64,000 bases of DNA. Source: Corythucha ciliata. Lineage: Eukaryota > Arthropoda > Insecta > Hemiptera > Tingidae. A model generated the notes under the pieces. It did no database searches. It was not told where the DNA came from and saw only the letters and a program-made list of their open reading frames with translations. Positions 45,337-57,182 of the stretch are shown one piece after another; positions within the stretch are counted from its first letter, which is position 1; every line of letters begins with the position of its first letter. Location: the NCBI GenBank assembly GCA_038030265.1, contig JAWNBC010000095.1, positions 186,001 through 250,000 of the forward strand, given 5' to 3'. The translations under genes were made by a program, and so were the position numbers.

Positions 45337-45607
45337 GTATTATATTCTGTTTGTGCTAAAGGCTTTGAGTGTTATCTCATGTTCAGCAGACAACTTCTGT
45401 GAAGTACCATGCAAAGAGCAAAGAGCATCAGGACTGAATGAAATTGAACGGGATAAATTCATGACCCTTTCAGGAAAAAGTGTAATTGGATTTGGAATGC
45501 AACTGGAAAATAGAGATTCAGAGGCAGTATCTGAAGTTTTGTGTGGTTCTGTCAAAAAACTCGGTGATGCCGATGAATTGGCAAAGCACTATCAGAAAGT
45601 GGATTTG
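45337..45607 (+). CDS. Internal exon of an unidentified gene
   Basis: A 271-bp segment between a good acceptor (TTTCAATTGCAG, 45325-45336) and donor (GATTTG then GTGAGT at 45608). It is open in one frame: one base then 90 full codons. The peptide includes LFVLKALSVISCSADNFCEV, KEQRASGLNEIERDKF and EVLCGSVKKLGDADELAKHY. The start is hydrophobic and the rest acidic and helical-looking. No domain was recognised and no partner exon was found within several kb. Splice-site quality and codon pattern make it more credible than most frames here. Confidence 0.5.
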
Positions 45608-46925
45608 GTGAGTAACTTAACCTGTAAACTCTTTTCGAATTTTACTCTTTTCTACTTCTTTCAATAAGCTCATTTTTGGGTCACAGACAATGTTTCATTT
45701 ATATTTATTAGACATGAGTGCATTTATCAAGTGCAAAAAGGGAGCAACAGCTTGTTGCGTTGCTGGAAAAAGGCGAAAGCGAAATGGAGGGGTGTAATCG
45801 CAAGGTAATAGAAACTCAATAAAAAACAGACCCCCCCCCCAATAAAAATAAAATAAGTATGTCCAGTGTCTACACGCTGATGGACTCTCGCCCACCCTTG
45901 AAAGAAGTTGAACGAGTTCACTGTTTACTTATTTTACTAGCACTCTTTATTGGGAACGAGCAGGGCGACCTCAGCGCTTGTTGCGGATTGATAAAAAGCC
46001 AAGTTGTGTAGTACCTTTCTCCGAGGTTACATAAAAGTGTATGCAAATGTATACAACACCGAGTCTCCAGGCTTGGCTTAAAATTAAGGCGTACTTGAAG
46101 AAAAAAATGCGTTTATGTAACGAATGTTCGGCTTTGTTAAGCCCAACCTTAAGCCTAGGTGGTGATATTCGGAGCCTAGTTTAGTATAACTCACGACTTG
46201 CCACTAACTAAAAATTCTTCTCACAGGGGGGACTTGTCTAAATAGTGGATGTTCGCACCTGCTTAGCGAATCTACTTACCTACTCGGCCAGTGTACGAGG
46301 CTTTAGTCGAGAAAGCGAGTAGATTAGTACCTCAACAAGTGCGTAGGTACACCGATCATTTAGGATGGGTTTATCAATCACTGGGTATCTCATAGAATGA
46401 GGAAGGTGCACGTATCAGAAATTTTGGTCTCTGACGCTTTTTTTATTGTGAAATTCGGTTAAATAACCCGATTGACATCCTTTTTCACCATAAAAATGAA
46501 TGCAATATATTTAAAATATTAAATTTTTATGTATGGACAGGGTTCGAGGGGGTAACTACCTACCTCAGCCCCTGTGTGACGTACCAGAGCTTGCACGAGG
46601 CTACTACATACACTTCTGAAGCATTGGGGCGGCATATTTTCTCACTCATCAACCTCTCACATACGTTTTTGTTTATTTTTTGGTTTATTATATCCGTGTT
46701 TACTTCCGTCCGGGCTCGTGTTTACTTTCTTCGAGGCGAGTTCTTCGTTCAATCCATAAAAAAGGTGAGACATTTCATCTGCGAACGATTACTTCGTTAA
46801 AACATTGTTTTATTAAACTTATATTTGTCCTATTAGAGGTCATAAATGACCCAGGTGGAATTTGAAAGGCCGATTCAAATAATCTGCCGACCATAACAAA
46901 CTGGGAGATTTAGATTTGTGAATAT
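45608..46925. other. Intergenic, nothing recognised
   Basis: C run near 45830. Several short frames without recognisable content. Confidence 0.35.
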
Positions 46926-47009
46926 GTCGTGGTCACATGCCGTAATTTGGCATTTCATGAAATGACCAGCCATTTCATGAAATGCCAAATTACGGCAAGT
47001 GACTACGAC
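46926..47009. repeat. 84-bp near-perfect hairpin
   Basis: GTCGTGGTCACATGCCGTAA through CATTTCATGAAATG pairs with its complement across a 6-base loop, two small mismatches in ~39 bp. CATTTCATGAAATG is itself palindromic. MITE-like; target duplication not resolved. Confidence 0.75.
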
Positions 47010-48244
47010 AAATACATTTCCGAAGTTTTCAAGATCTCTACGGAAATTCAAAACTCCAAATTACAGAGGTGCGTGTATTAGTGTAAGTTAATAAATGACG
47101 CATAAATATCGGATTCATCATTTCTCCCGTGTTTTTTTAATCAGGTCGAGCCAAAAAACTTATGGAGACCAAAGTATTGGCTACGTCGAATGAAAAAGAG
47201 AGGGAAGCTCGGTAAAAGTACAGATATCATAGTCAATTACCTAATTTTTATATGTAGGTATAATAAAAAAAACTTATTTGATTTTATCAATCACTATCAA
47301 AACAAAAAAGATAATAATATTTTGCTACAGTATAATGTATAAGCTACCGCAGTAGGACTCACTCTGAAATAATTACATTACAGAGTATAAAATCGCTTGG
47401 AGGGAAAACAGCAATTTCGAATTAACGACTTTTAAACATTTCTTTAATGGTTTTATTGATGAATAATTCGTTAGAAATACATCTCATCGTGTTTATGGTT
47501 GACCTCGCTTTCAGAATAAAAAATAAAAAAAAAATCATGTTTCTTCCTCATTGCTTTCCGTCGAATAACTTCACATTACTGTTTACAAAAAGGCCCATAG
47601 CAACCAGACTTATCCCAGCTTTATCTGTGGAATGTGCATTGATAAACGCACCCTTAGCCCCGGGTCGGCCAAACGAGGTCCGTAAAGCTCTAGTAGCACC
47701 TTTGCCAAATCGGAAAAAACGATTGCACAGTAATTTTGAGCCATTTTGTGCCACCATTCAAAAATTTTGTGCCCCCTGGGAAAGGGGTGAAAATGGGAAA
47801 TTTAGATGTCTACTACAGGCAAGGCACTATAAAACACGAGTACGGAAACACGCAAATCAGCGCCATATTTTGTCCCTCAAACGATTGTAATTATAATCTG
47901 GGGCCTATTTCACAATAGTACTTTGCAACTCCTCACTACCAACTCTGCAGTCTTCTGCAAAGTTTCTGTTCCTCCAAATGGATTTTGAAAAGTGGTAGGA
48001 AAAGTGAACTGCAGAGTGAAAGCTTTTCAGAAAAGCTGTATTTATGTACAACCTGATAGTAAAGGGATGTTTATCTGTATCAAAATTTGCTGGTAAGCCT
48101 GCTCATTACTCCCTAGGGAATCACCAACTTTATTTTCCCGTTTTTTGAGGGAGTAAGGGCCACAGGTGCCAACTGTGAAAAATTGAAAATTGCAAAAGTG
48201 GAGCAGTGATTTGTTGAATTTATGTTGGCAACTCTGACCTGTCA
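47010..48244. other. Spacer upstream of the recombinase gene
   Basis: A 147-codon plus frame at 47447-47890 has no recognised domain. CTGGGGCCTATTTCACAATA at 47898 resembles the left end of the CWG-type MITEs, but no matching right end was found. Confidence 0.35.
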
Positions 48245-48437
48245 ACTGTCAATTGTCTTCTTTCATCTGTCATTTCGAGAACCCGCGGCACGCCGCAGTC
48301 ACCCGGTTTTTGTTGTCGAAGAAAAAGGTATGCACTTTATTAATTTAAATGTATTTAATGAATTTGAATAACTAGTAAAACTAGTAAAAACTATTGCTAA
48401 TAAAAAAAATGTTTACTAGGACGTTTGAACAGAAGCA

Positions 48438-49615
48438 ATGAGTGAAGCGGCCACAGACGAATTCACCCCGCCTGATCTTCTCGTGGAAGCTCAGGGTGTT
48501 ATTTCCAATTTACTCCCAGAAAAATCCAACCATCTGTACAAGAAAACGTACGCAGAACTTAAAAAATGGTGCGATGAAACCGGAGTTACGAGCGCTACGG
48601 AACACGTCCTCGTCGCATATTTCGCAAGAAAATCTAAGATCCACAAAGCATCAACCTTGTGGACACGGTATTCAATGTTGAGGTCCACCCTTCATCTCTA
48701 CGACGGAATAGACATCTCTAAATATGCCAAACTGCTCGCCTTTTTAAAAAAACAATCGTCGGATTACAAACCAAAAAAATCAAAAACTTTGACGAGAGAC
48801 CAAGTAGAAGAGTTCATCGACAAATCGGAACCCGGCCAGTTCTTACTAATGAAGGTATAAAATTCAGTATACTTGATGATCAATAGGTTATAATTAATTT
48901 TACTTTTTACCTTCCACAATAATAGGTAGCCACAATAATAGGAGTTTGCGGGGCATGCCGTTCGGACGAACTTGTAAACTTGAGAACTAACGACATCGAA
49001 GACTTAGGATCTTCCCTCGTTGTTACGATCAACAAAACAAAAACTAAAATAGACCGGATTTTTAAAATTGTCGACAAAAGCAATTATCTAGAATTATATC
49101 GGACATACGCAAAACTTCGCCCGGGACACACGCCTCACGACCGTTTTTTTGTTTTCTACAAAAACGGCAAGTGCAGCACACAGCCTGTCGGCAAAAATAC
49201 GCTCGGAAAAATCCCTCAAACAATTGCGAAATACCTCAATTTGAAAGACCCCGAAAGATATACCGGTCATTGTTTTCGGCGGACTTCGGCGACCTTGTTG
49301 GTCGAGTCGGGTGGCGATCTGTTAACCCTGAAACGCCATGGAGGATGGAGGTCTTCCAGTGTCGCCGAAGGGTATGTCGATAATTCCATGGTACAGAAGG
49401 AGGAAACTGCAAGAAGAATTGTCGGGCTCGAAAGCATTCCGGGACCCAGCACGATGGAAATAGCTGAGGAACCCAAAGAAGAAGAGCACGTAGCTATAAC
49501 TCACTCGGAAAGAAGGACGAGCTCAGTTGCCCCTGCAATAACGATTACTAATTGTAATAACTGTAAAATTAACATAAAAATTGTGCTTACCCCGTTTGTT
49601 TATTATGCCTACTAA
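48438..49615 (+). CDS. Tyrosine recombinase, Crypton-like, two coding exons, apparently intact
   Basis: Exon 1 48438-48854 (139 codons) and exon 2 48926-49615 join in phase 0 across a 71-bp intron (GTATAA ... AATAG) to give 368 residues. Residues 1-130 look like a helical core-binding region. The catalytic part has Arg151 (CGACRSDEL), the H-x-x-R box at His254-Arg257 (GHCFRRTSATLL), Trp280 and the nucleophile candidate Tyr289 (WRSSSVAEGYVD). That is a full R-HxxR-W-Y set. The family cuts and rejoins DNA through a tyrosine; Cryptons encode little else. A 5' UTR intron is likely (donor AAAAAG then GTATGC at 48330, acceptor TTTACTAG at ~48419). An AATAAA signal follows at 49633. No terminal repeats or second ORF were seen. 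It could be an element or a domesticated copy. Confidence 0.85.
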
Positions 49616-49632
49616 CTTCAAAAAAACAGGAT

Positions 49633-49638
49633 AATAAA
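49633..49638 (+). terminator. Polyadenylation signal of the recombinase gene
   Basis: AATAAA 18 bp after the stop codon, the expected distance range for a short 3' UTR. Confidence 0.5.
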
Positions 49639-49754
49639 GTTTCTGTGAAAGAGGAAAATTGATAATACGGGTTTCTTTAACGCCAGCTTTCATGAACTCT
49701 CTTAGGGGGAGCCAGACAATGCTAACTGTTGAGATTAATTTCTGGCCCACCTAA

Positions 49755-51120
49755 TTAACGTGGACTTTTGGTCGATTCCGTGCGGCTGATTAAAATTGGG
49801 TGGCCATGGTTTTCACTTTCATGTTTTAGTTCCAAGTCATTGTAGAAGAATTTGTCAGCGCCGGGTTTTAGTAGGAAAATTCCTTGTAGGGGTTTGGTTG
49901 ACGTTTCTTTTGAATTTTCAATTTTTATGATGTTCGGTTCAGGGAAGGCGACGAGATACTGGCCCAATTCGGGTACCCAAGTGATTGAATTCGACTTAAA
50001 CTGGAGAAGCGTGTGTGGGCAGGCTTCCAAATTTCGATGAAGCAAAATGTTAGCTTCGCAACTGATATTGTTGTGAGATATCAAGTTAGATGAGCATAAA
50101 TAGCCTTGTGGAAGCTGGGCCCCACATATGTTTGATAGGGGTATAATTTTTGAGGTTGATTTTAGAAGAAAGCGTGTGTTAGGAAACAGACTGATAAATT
50201 CGGAGTTAACTTTAGAGGGCACTGAGTATAAATAGTAAAGTTCATAACTGTCTTCTGCAATGAGTGGCAGATCTAAATAATAAACTATAGTGTCTTGGAT
50301 TATTTTACAATTAGTATATAAGAGTTTTTCATATTCAAAGATGTTTTCGTACGTGACATCTAGTGGTAATCGATGTCCATAATGTTGGGATATTTTCTTT
50401 AATTCGACGAAAAGTTCTTTAGGTGATATAATGCTAGGGTGTAGAATATTAAGCTTACAAAAAGTTAAGGAGTTTTCAATATCCTGCACTACATTTAGAA
50501 TAATATTGTACAAGGTTTGTAATTGGTACAAAGTATCTTGATAGTGCCGAACTTCCAGATTTTCATTAACCGTTTTACTTAACTGTAACATTTTGTTCCT
50601 AAGTTCATTACTATTTTCTTCAATTAACCTAATCGTACTATTAAATTCTCGGATAATTTCCGAATTTATTGAGAATTGCATACTTAATTGTCGTTCCAGG
50701 TTATTTTGATTGGCCTGCAACTTATTAAAAATACTATTTCTAATCTTTCTCCGTCATTTACAGCTACCTAACCCATTAACTAATCCTCGCTTCATACGAT
50801 TCCTAGGTCTAATAGTAAAAATAATTTCCAATTTCTCATTGATGCTCTGAGATGTGAAGGTGATTGTATTCATCTCATTTTCAACTTCCCTAACCTGGTT
50901 TCCTTGGGCACTTAACACATTTTTCCCAACGGTTTTAAATGAGTTGAATTTATTTTTGATCAAATTGAAATCTCTATCTAAATTATTGAGCTGAGATAGA
51001 AGGTCGTTTAAATGAAAGGTGTGAATCGATGTCTGAATTTTAGCATTTCCTAATTTTATTGGTATTATCCCATTATTGACAGTAATGTTTCTTATTTCTA
51101 TTCCTCGGGAGAGTCCACTG
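49755..51120 (-). pseudogene. Envelope-like protein of the Gypsy element, broken
   Basis: The region after integrase encodes a baculovirus-F/errantivirus-type envelope protein. A furin-like R-M-K-R site followed by a Gly-Leu-rich stretch lies near 50800. A frameshift follows near 50730-50755. A 321-codon frame (50720-49755) then covers the coiled-coil region and the Cys-containing ectodomain (CGAQLPQGYLC, NNISCEANILL, EACPHTL). The usual membrane anchor at the C-terminus was not found before the stop. Family membership rests on order, cleavage site and Cys pattern. Non-functional as it stands. Confidence 0.75.
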
Positions 51121-51842
51121 TTGAGGAGGTAGAAGATGACCCTGCAACACGTTTAATTGTGTTTTTATTACCTGCTCTCCTGGGCCTTTTAATGTTTGAG
51201 AGGTGTACATTGTTTCGAGTGTTAGGATGTCTTTGTAGTATTTTGGCAGTTTTCCTGTCTTTGTTTATCGAAATTATGGTTTCTTTCTGAAATTTGTTTT
51301 TTGTTTTACTCATTTTTTGCTTATTTTTTACGTATACTTCGGGGGGAATTTCTGGCAATTCTTCCCTATCCTGATTGACACGACGTAGTACCTTTTCCTT
51401 GGCTTCTCTATTAATGTTTTGAATTTTCCCGTACAAGATTTTAGTTTTTTCACGATGGTTACTGATATAATCGTTAACTAAGTTACGCTCAATGTCCATT
51501 TCGAAAATCGGGTTTGATTCAACGTGGCCATGAAGTATTTCAAAAGGGGTTAATTTGGTGACGGAGTGGATGCTATTATTATAGGCCATGACTGCATAGT
51601 TCACTTTGGCTTCTATGCCATCAGTTTTAAATTCTTCTCTGTTATTTAATATTCTTATATGCTCTATCAGAGTGGAATGGAATCTCTCCGCAATTCCGTT
51701 GGATTCCGGATGCTGGGAGCTGACAAAATGGATTTCGATTTTATGAAGACTCAATAATTCTTTCACTAGCGAGTTATTGAACTCCAGCCCGTTGTCTGAC
51801 ACAATTGTTTTAGGTAATCCATATTGGGAAAAATATTTGACT

Positions 51843-52109
51843 AAAGAACGCGACACGAAATAAGGCGGGTGTGACTCATCGGCCCTCCCATGCCCTGTTG
51901 CCACTCCGTGCGTTGTGGGTGGTGATTTGGGGTGGGGTTTTACGAACGCTCACCGGCTCACAGCTCTCCAAAGTGACAACGATGGGAGTGCAACGTTGCC
52001 AGCTATGGGTGTAGACTTGAGCTTTTCATCGCATCTTTGGGACTATAATGCGCAACGTTGGTTTTTTAGTCGATGAGTCACACCCGCCTTATTTCGTGTC
52101 GCGTACTTT
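51843..52109. mobile_element. MITE in the integrase core, ACT target duplication
   Basis: 39-bp inverted ends starting AAAGAACGCGACACGAAATA (one mismatch), 267 bp in all, with ACT at 51840-51842 and 52110-52112. It splits the integrase core between its first Asp region and VSDNGLEF. Confidence 0.85.
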
Positions 52110-52451
52110 ACTTGATTCACGACTTCAATTGCTTGTCCAGAATTCACTTTGTACACCTGTACGAATCTGGAGAAGGTATCGATTATAGTTAAAAATTTGG
52201 TTTTATCTAAAGTAATGCTGTCTACGTGAACTATTTCAAAAGGTTTACTGGGGTTAGGTGTCAAATTCATTTCTAATTGAAGGGGTGCTCTCGTACTTAG
52301 TCTTTAGACAAATATCGCATTTGTTAATGAAATCCTGAATTGAACTCCTCATGTTTGGCCAATAATACATTCGCCTGATGTTATTGTACGTCTCTTCGAT
52401 TCCTCTGTGGTTAGTTTTTCCCACATGGTAATTATCAATAATTTCTTCCTG

Positions 52452-52549
52452 GGCCCTATTGCACAATGTTTTATTAGCTAATAATATAAGTAGAATCACA
52501 TGTAATTCTACTTATATTATTAGCTAATAAAACATTGTGCAATAGGGCC
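52452..52549. mobile_element. Perfect 98-bp palindromic MITE in Gypsy pol, CTG target duplication
   Basis: Two 45-bp arms, perfectly complementary (GGCCCTATTGCACAATG...), around an 8-bp loop CACATGTA. CTG at 52449-52451 and 52550-52552. The Pol codons resume as a continuous KKDQEEIIDN once the insert is skipped. Absence of any arm mismatch suggests recent insertion or strong conversion. Confidence 0.9.
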
Positions 52550-53010
52550 CTGATCTTTCTTTTCAAGTACGTCGACTAATTTTTCGGTGAACTTCGTTAA
52601 GGATATTTGAGATGTCGTAAAGTTTTTCATCGCGACGGCTGTAAACTTTTCATAAAAATCTGTTTCAATATATAGCCCATATTTTATGTTTGGGATTACG
52701 AATTCCCTAATAAAATTAATTATATCATTTTCAAAATTACTTTCCGAAATTTCTACTATTATACGGGTCTTTACATTAAACAACTTTATAACTTTTACCT
52801 TCTTAGGATTGTATTTAACTAAAGATAAAATAACTTGATTGGTTCCAAAGTTAACGGGACCATCTACAATTGGTATCGTCACCAAAGTATTTCCACCATA
52901 GTTAGAATGTTGAGTGTTACATTCTTCTGGCTCTTCTTCTATTAATTCTATACTATCTTGGTCGTCAGGGGCGTTCACAATCATTGACTCGGTGTCATTA
53001 CTTACATCTG

Positions 53011-53139
53011 GGGCCGTATTCCGAAGCCGTGTGAAAATGCCGCAAAAAGCGGTTGCTATGGCGGGATAATGTTATTTCTTATTCGGCGTCCTTGGATCCC
53101 GCTTGCGGCATTTTTTCCCGACCGTTCAGAATAAGGCCC
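53011..53139. mobile_element. MITE in Gypsy pol, CTG target duplication
   Basis: Ends GGGCCGTATTCCGAA and, inverted, GGGCCTTATTCTGAA, with CTG at 53008-53010 and 53140-53142. ATGCCGCAA / TTGCGGCAT words pair inside. It inserted downstream of RNase H in pol. Confidence 0.85.
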
Positions 53140-55385
53140 CTGGGTTGTTAGTGAAAAATTCCCTCACGGCTTCAGAAATTATTCGATTCGTTTCATCTTC
53201 AAGACTTAAATTTTGAGTTTGTGTTTCGTGCACGTTTAGTTCAATTCTGGAAAGAGCGTCCGCATTTTTATTTTGACAGCCTTTCTTGTAAACTATATCG
53301 TAATCAAATTCTTCTAATTTGAGGCGCCATCGAACAAGTTTTGAGTTGGGTTCTTTCAATGAAAATAACCACTGTACGGGACGGTGATCTGAATGAATTT
53401 TGAATTTTTTCCCAAACAAGTAGGGTCGGAAGTATTTTGTGGCCCAGACTATGGCCAAGAGTTCCTTTTCAATGATGGATAAATTGGTTTCTGATTCATT
53501 TAGAGTGCGACTGGCGTACGCTACAGGAAGATCGTTGTTGTTTTTTGTTTGACTCAAAACTGCACCTATGGCTACATTACTTGCGTCGGTGGTTAGATAA
53601 AAGGGTAAAGAGAAATCTGGGTATTGTAATATGGGTTCATTAATTAATAGGGTTTTGCAAGTATTGAAGGCTTCTATATAATCTGGGTCCTGAATATTGA
53701 TAGTGGTTCCTTTTTTTCAACGTTTGGTTAATGGTTTGGTTAGTAACGCGAAGTTTTTAATGAATTTTCCATAGTAACCTAATAACCCTAAAAATGCTTT
53801 TATTCGTTTGGTATTTTCTGGTATAGGGTATTTCTTTATTGCCTCGATTTTGTCAGGGTTGGGTTTTACGCCTGCGGGTGTGACGATGTGACCCAAGTAT
53901 GCTACTTCTTTCTTTAAAAACTCGGTTTTGTCCAATTGGACTTTAAAATTTGCTTTTCGAAGTCTCTCGAAAATGTCTGCTAGTCTCTGGATGTGCTCTT
54001 CTAAACTAGTACTGAATATTATTATGTCATCAATCAACACAATCATCAATCAACACAAGTTTCGTTGGTAAGCCCTCTTAGAATGTGGTTCATCGCTCTC
54101 TGAAATGTTGGCGGGGAGTTTTTTAGACCAAAAGGCATACGGCAAAACTCGTAGTGCCCATTTTCGGTGCTAAAGGCTGTTTTTTGGATACTGTTTTCTT
54201 CCATTTCGATTTGGTGAAATCGTGAGGCCAAATCGAGGGTAGAATAATACTGAGATTTTACTAATTTATCAAGTAATTTCGTAATATTCGGTAAGGGAAA
54301 CTTATCAACAGTGGTTTTCTGATTCAGTAACCGGTAATCTATTACAATGCGCCATTTCATTTTCCCGGAGGCGTCCGCTTTCTTGGGGACTCCACGGTGA
54401 GCGTGAGTTTCTTATTATTCCTTGTTTTAATATCTCATTTATTTGGTTTTTTACTTCTTCTCGATGGACTTCCGGGTATCTATAATTTTTGGTGTACACC
54501 GAAATTTCATCCGTTGTGCGGATTACATGCTTTACTTGGTTTGTGAAGGTCAATGTGTTCCCTTCTAAATGAAAAATATCAGAATATTTTTTTACCAATC
54601 CGTGGATAGCGTTTTTTTCCTCGCTGTTCATTATGATCTGTACGAATGCGAGACACATCAAACTTGACCTTATTCAAATTAAACATATTAAAATTAGAGG
54701 TGTTCCTCAAATTTTCAGGAGCAGTCTCATAATTTTCTAATGGTTCAACTAAAAATGGTTCACTCAAGCACAAATCAATAGTTTCCTCAAGAGGATTAAG
54801 TACACTGCAAATTGCTTCGTTATTTTCAACTTTCACTACACACTCAGGGATTTCCATTCCCTGAACAATTTGACAGGGCAAGATCGCCATGCCGTTCTTA
54901 ATATTTTTGATCGGGACTTTGATAATTTTGTCCGTTTTGGCTTCAACCATTTGTGATTGAACAGGAGGGTTAACCGATATGCCCTCGGTTTCACCGTTGT
55001 TCAAATAAAATATCTTAAATTCCTTCTTAGGAGTGACTAACTTATAGTTGACAAAATCTAGTTTAGCGCTTAAAGATTTTAGATTATCAATACCTAACAA
55101 TAAATCAAATTCGTCGTGAAACTTAAATAACAAAAATTCTAGCTTAATGTTTCCTTCACCATTAGGGCTTGGTGAATTCAAGAGAGTACTGAACCTTTCT
55201 TTTGAAATACCATGAATGGTTTTGACCTCGAATGGGTTTGAAATTAAAGGGGTTTTATAAAAAGCGTAAACCAGGTCGGGATTAACAAAGGATCGTGTGC
55301 TACCCGTGTCAATCAGAATTTTGAACTTATTATTAAGATCAATTTATATACGGGAGCTCGTTAAGTTTTTTATCAAGCAAATTCA

Positions 55386-56400
55386 TCACGTAGTGTTCGT
55401 TTCCTGCGAAGGGCCCTCGCCTAAAAAATAGTCCTGGTTGTTTGACAAATTTTCAGCAGGTTCCGTTACTAAATAGTTCGCGCCTCCCTCGGCCATGCCA
55501 GTAGTCATTTGGTGGAACTGGTTACCCACTCGCGAGTTTTGAACGGAAATGCTCACGGGTTCTGGACCCTGAATTTGGGGTACTCTCGGGACGTATTGAT
55601 TGTATTGATTATTTTGTCGGTGACCTTGGTCACGATAATTGTTAAAGTTTCTGTTTTGGTTAAAAGGAGGTCGATTGTTGAATTGTTGTGGGCGCATAAA
55701 ATTTGACTGAAAGTTTTGTGGACGCATAAAATTGGAATGAAAATTATTCGATCCGAATTGTTGTAATTGTTTGTGAAAATTGGGTTTTTCAAATTTCTTC
55801 TGTGCGTTGACCACAGGAGAGGAAGTTTTGAAAATTGTAATGTGGTACTGGAAGTCATTTGTTAACATATTTAACGCTTCATCCAAATCTGCAGGGTTTT
55901 TCGTCCTCATCAGTGAACCTAACGGCTCTCGAAGCCCGCTTAACAATACTCTTAAAGCATATTTTCGAACACATTGACACCAGGATAAAGCGTTATCCGG
56001 CTCGCGATTCTTGATATACGAAATTTGTAGGCTTAATAGGTCACTCAATTTGTCAAAAAATTGAAAAGGAGTTTCATTCTGGGATTGTTTTAGTTGAGAC
56101 ATTTCAAAATTAAGGGTGAAGCAATCCCTTTTGTCGGAATATGCGTTTAGAAGTATTTGCTTCAGATCGTCCCAGGTTTCATAATGAGAGTTATAAACAA
56201 TGGTGGCTGCCTGGCCTTTTATTTTTGACAAAATCGAGTTCAGTAGTACATAACTCATTTCTCCTATCGGGATTTACGGCTGTATGAAATCTCGCTATTA
56301 GCTGAGCACTAATTTCTAAAAATCGGTTAAGGATTTCTGGTTCCCCTGAAAATTCCGGGATTGTCTTCAGATAATCATTAAAAGCGATAGCGTTGGCCAT
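55386..56400 (-). pseudogene. Gypsy Gag
   Basis: Two overlapping minus frames (56400-56191 and 56258-55386) cover one Gag of roughly 340 residues, offset by a frameshift near 56230. It starts MANAIAFNDYLKTIPEFSGE and has the capsid-like QLIARFHTAV and LFQFFDKLSDLL-type helices. The tail is rich in Asn, Gln and Phe with RPQNFQSNFMRPQ repeats instead of zinc knuckles, as is usual in errantiviruses. Confidence 0.8.
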
Positions 56401-56759
56401 TGTAACTGTTACTTTTTATAAAAATTAAATTGACCGAAATATTTAAAATGTGTGGTTAACTTGATTTATTTACTGATCTAACTAAATTTGAACTTAGAGT
56501 AATCTTATGCTAAGTATTTATCAGTCTGATTTTTGAAATTTAATTTGAAATTTCTACTCACAAGACCGATTTAGACATCTGGTTTTTCTTGATATTCCCT
56601 CAAGAGTTTGCCAGTGGGATCACCTTCCGTGTAGAGTCTTTGTCGCGTATTGGTTTAAAGTTCTCGTCCGGGTTCACGTCGCGGAACTCCGAAAGGACTT
56701 AAAAGTTGGTAAATCTTTGAAAAGAACCGAAACAATATGCTCTTATTTCGTCCAACACG

Positions 56760-56777
56760 TCCTACCCAACTGCGCCA
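56760..56777 (-). other. Primer-binding site of the Gypsy element
   Basis: The complement reads TGGCGCAGTTGGGTAGGA, close to the tRNA-Ser 3' end complement used by errantiviruses of the 17.6/297 type (family knowledge). Confidence 0.75.
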
Positions 56778-57182
56778 GATAAGTTTAAAGGTCCGATGAA
56801 AGACTTTTAAAAAAAATCAAATTTATTTTTACAAGAACTTTTACGCGAGTTAACTACTACAACTTGAATTGAAGAATGAACCAAGAGAAAGGAGGGGACA
56901 ATTGTTTTAATAGATCGGAATGTTGAGGTTTGCAGTTTCCACGTTCTGTAATAAAATATTGAGAGGAAAAAGGAAAAGAATTATGATGGGCGAAGGGGTT
57001 GGCGTCAGCGTGTCCCACGGTGTAGCGGAGTGGTTTTGATGAACGTAATTTACATACAATACTGAATAGGTACTGTTACTTCTGGTGTGGTCCTCGATAT
57101 TAAGGGTTAACTGGATATCTACCCTTTCCTAGCCATTAGAATGGCCATGTTAATTTATTTCAGGAGTATTATGCAAACTTAC

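Larger units (their letters stand above)
51098..55370 (-). pseudogene. Gypsy Pol: protease, RT, RNase H, integrase
   Basis: In order on the minus strand: protease with ILIDTGS near 55310, a linker with DLLLGIDNL, RT from about 54600 to 53720 with [11 protein letters not shown] and an IDD pair, RNase H around 53557-53126 (YASRTLNESETN, SDHRPVQWLF), then an H2C2 finger and integrase core pieces (52499-52254, 52270-52113, 51842-51098; VSDNGLEF and NGIAERFHS). RT is broken at 54046-54060 by a tandem 16-bp duplication right at the catalytic site; another frame change lies near 54360. Three MITEs add further breaks at 53011, 52452 and 51843. Confidence 0.88.
49755..56777 (-). mobile_element. Errantivirus-like Ty3/Gypsy element (gag, pol, env), dead
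   Basis: Minus-strand order is gag (56400-55386), pol (to 51098), envelope-like (to 49755). The primer site TGGCGCAGTTGGGTAGGA (complement of 56760-56777) resembles the tRNA-Ser-primed sites of 297/17.6-type elements. The 5' LTR should lie just right of 56777 and end before the zinc-finger exon at 57183, but its start was not located. No 3' LTR or polypurine tract was found left of 49755, so the 3' end appears truncated next to the recombinase gene. Three MITEs interrupt pol, and several frameshifts and a 16-bp tandem duplication in RT break it. Confidence 0.88.

Noticed and set aside
47447..47890. 147-codon plus frame upstream of the recombinase
   Set aside because: Low-complexity start, no domain, no promoter or splice evidence.
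51098..51904. A start codon for integrase at 51904
   Set aside because: The first residues are read from a MITE (51843-52109); the integrase continues from upstream pol and has no own start there.
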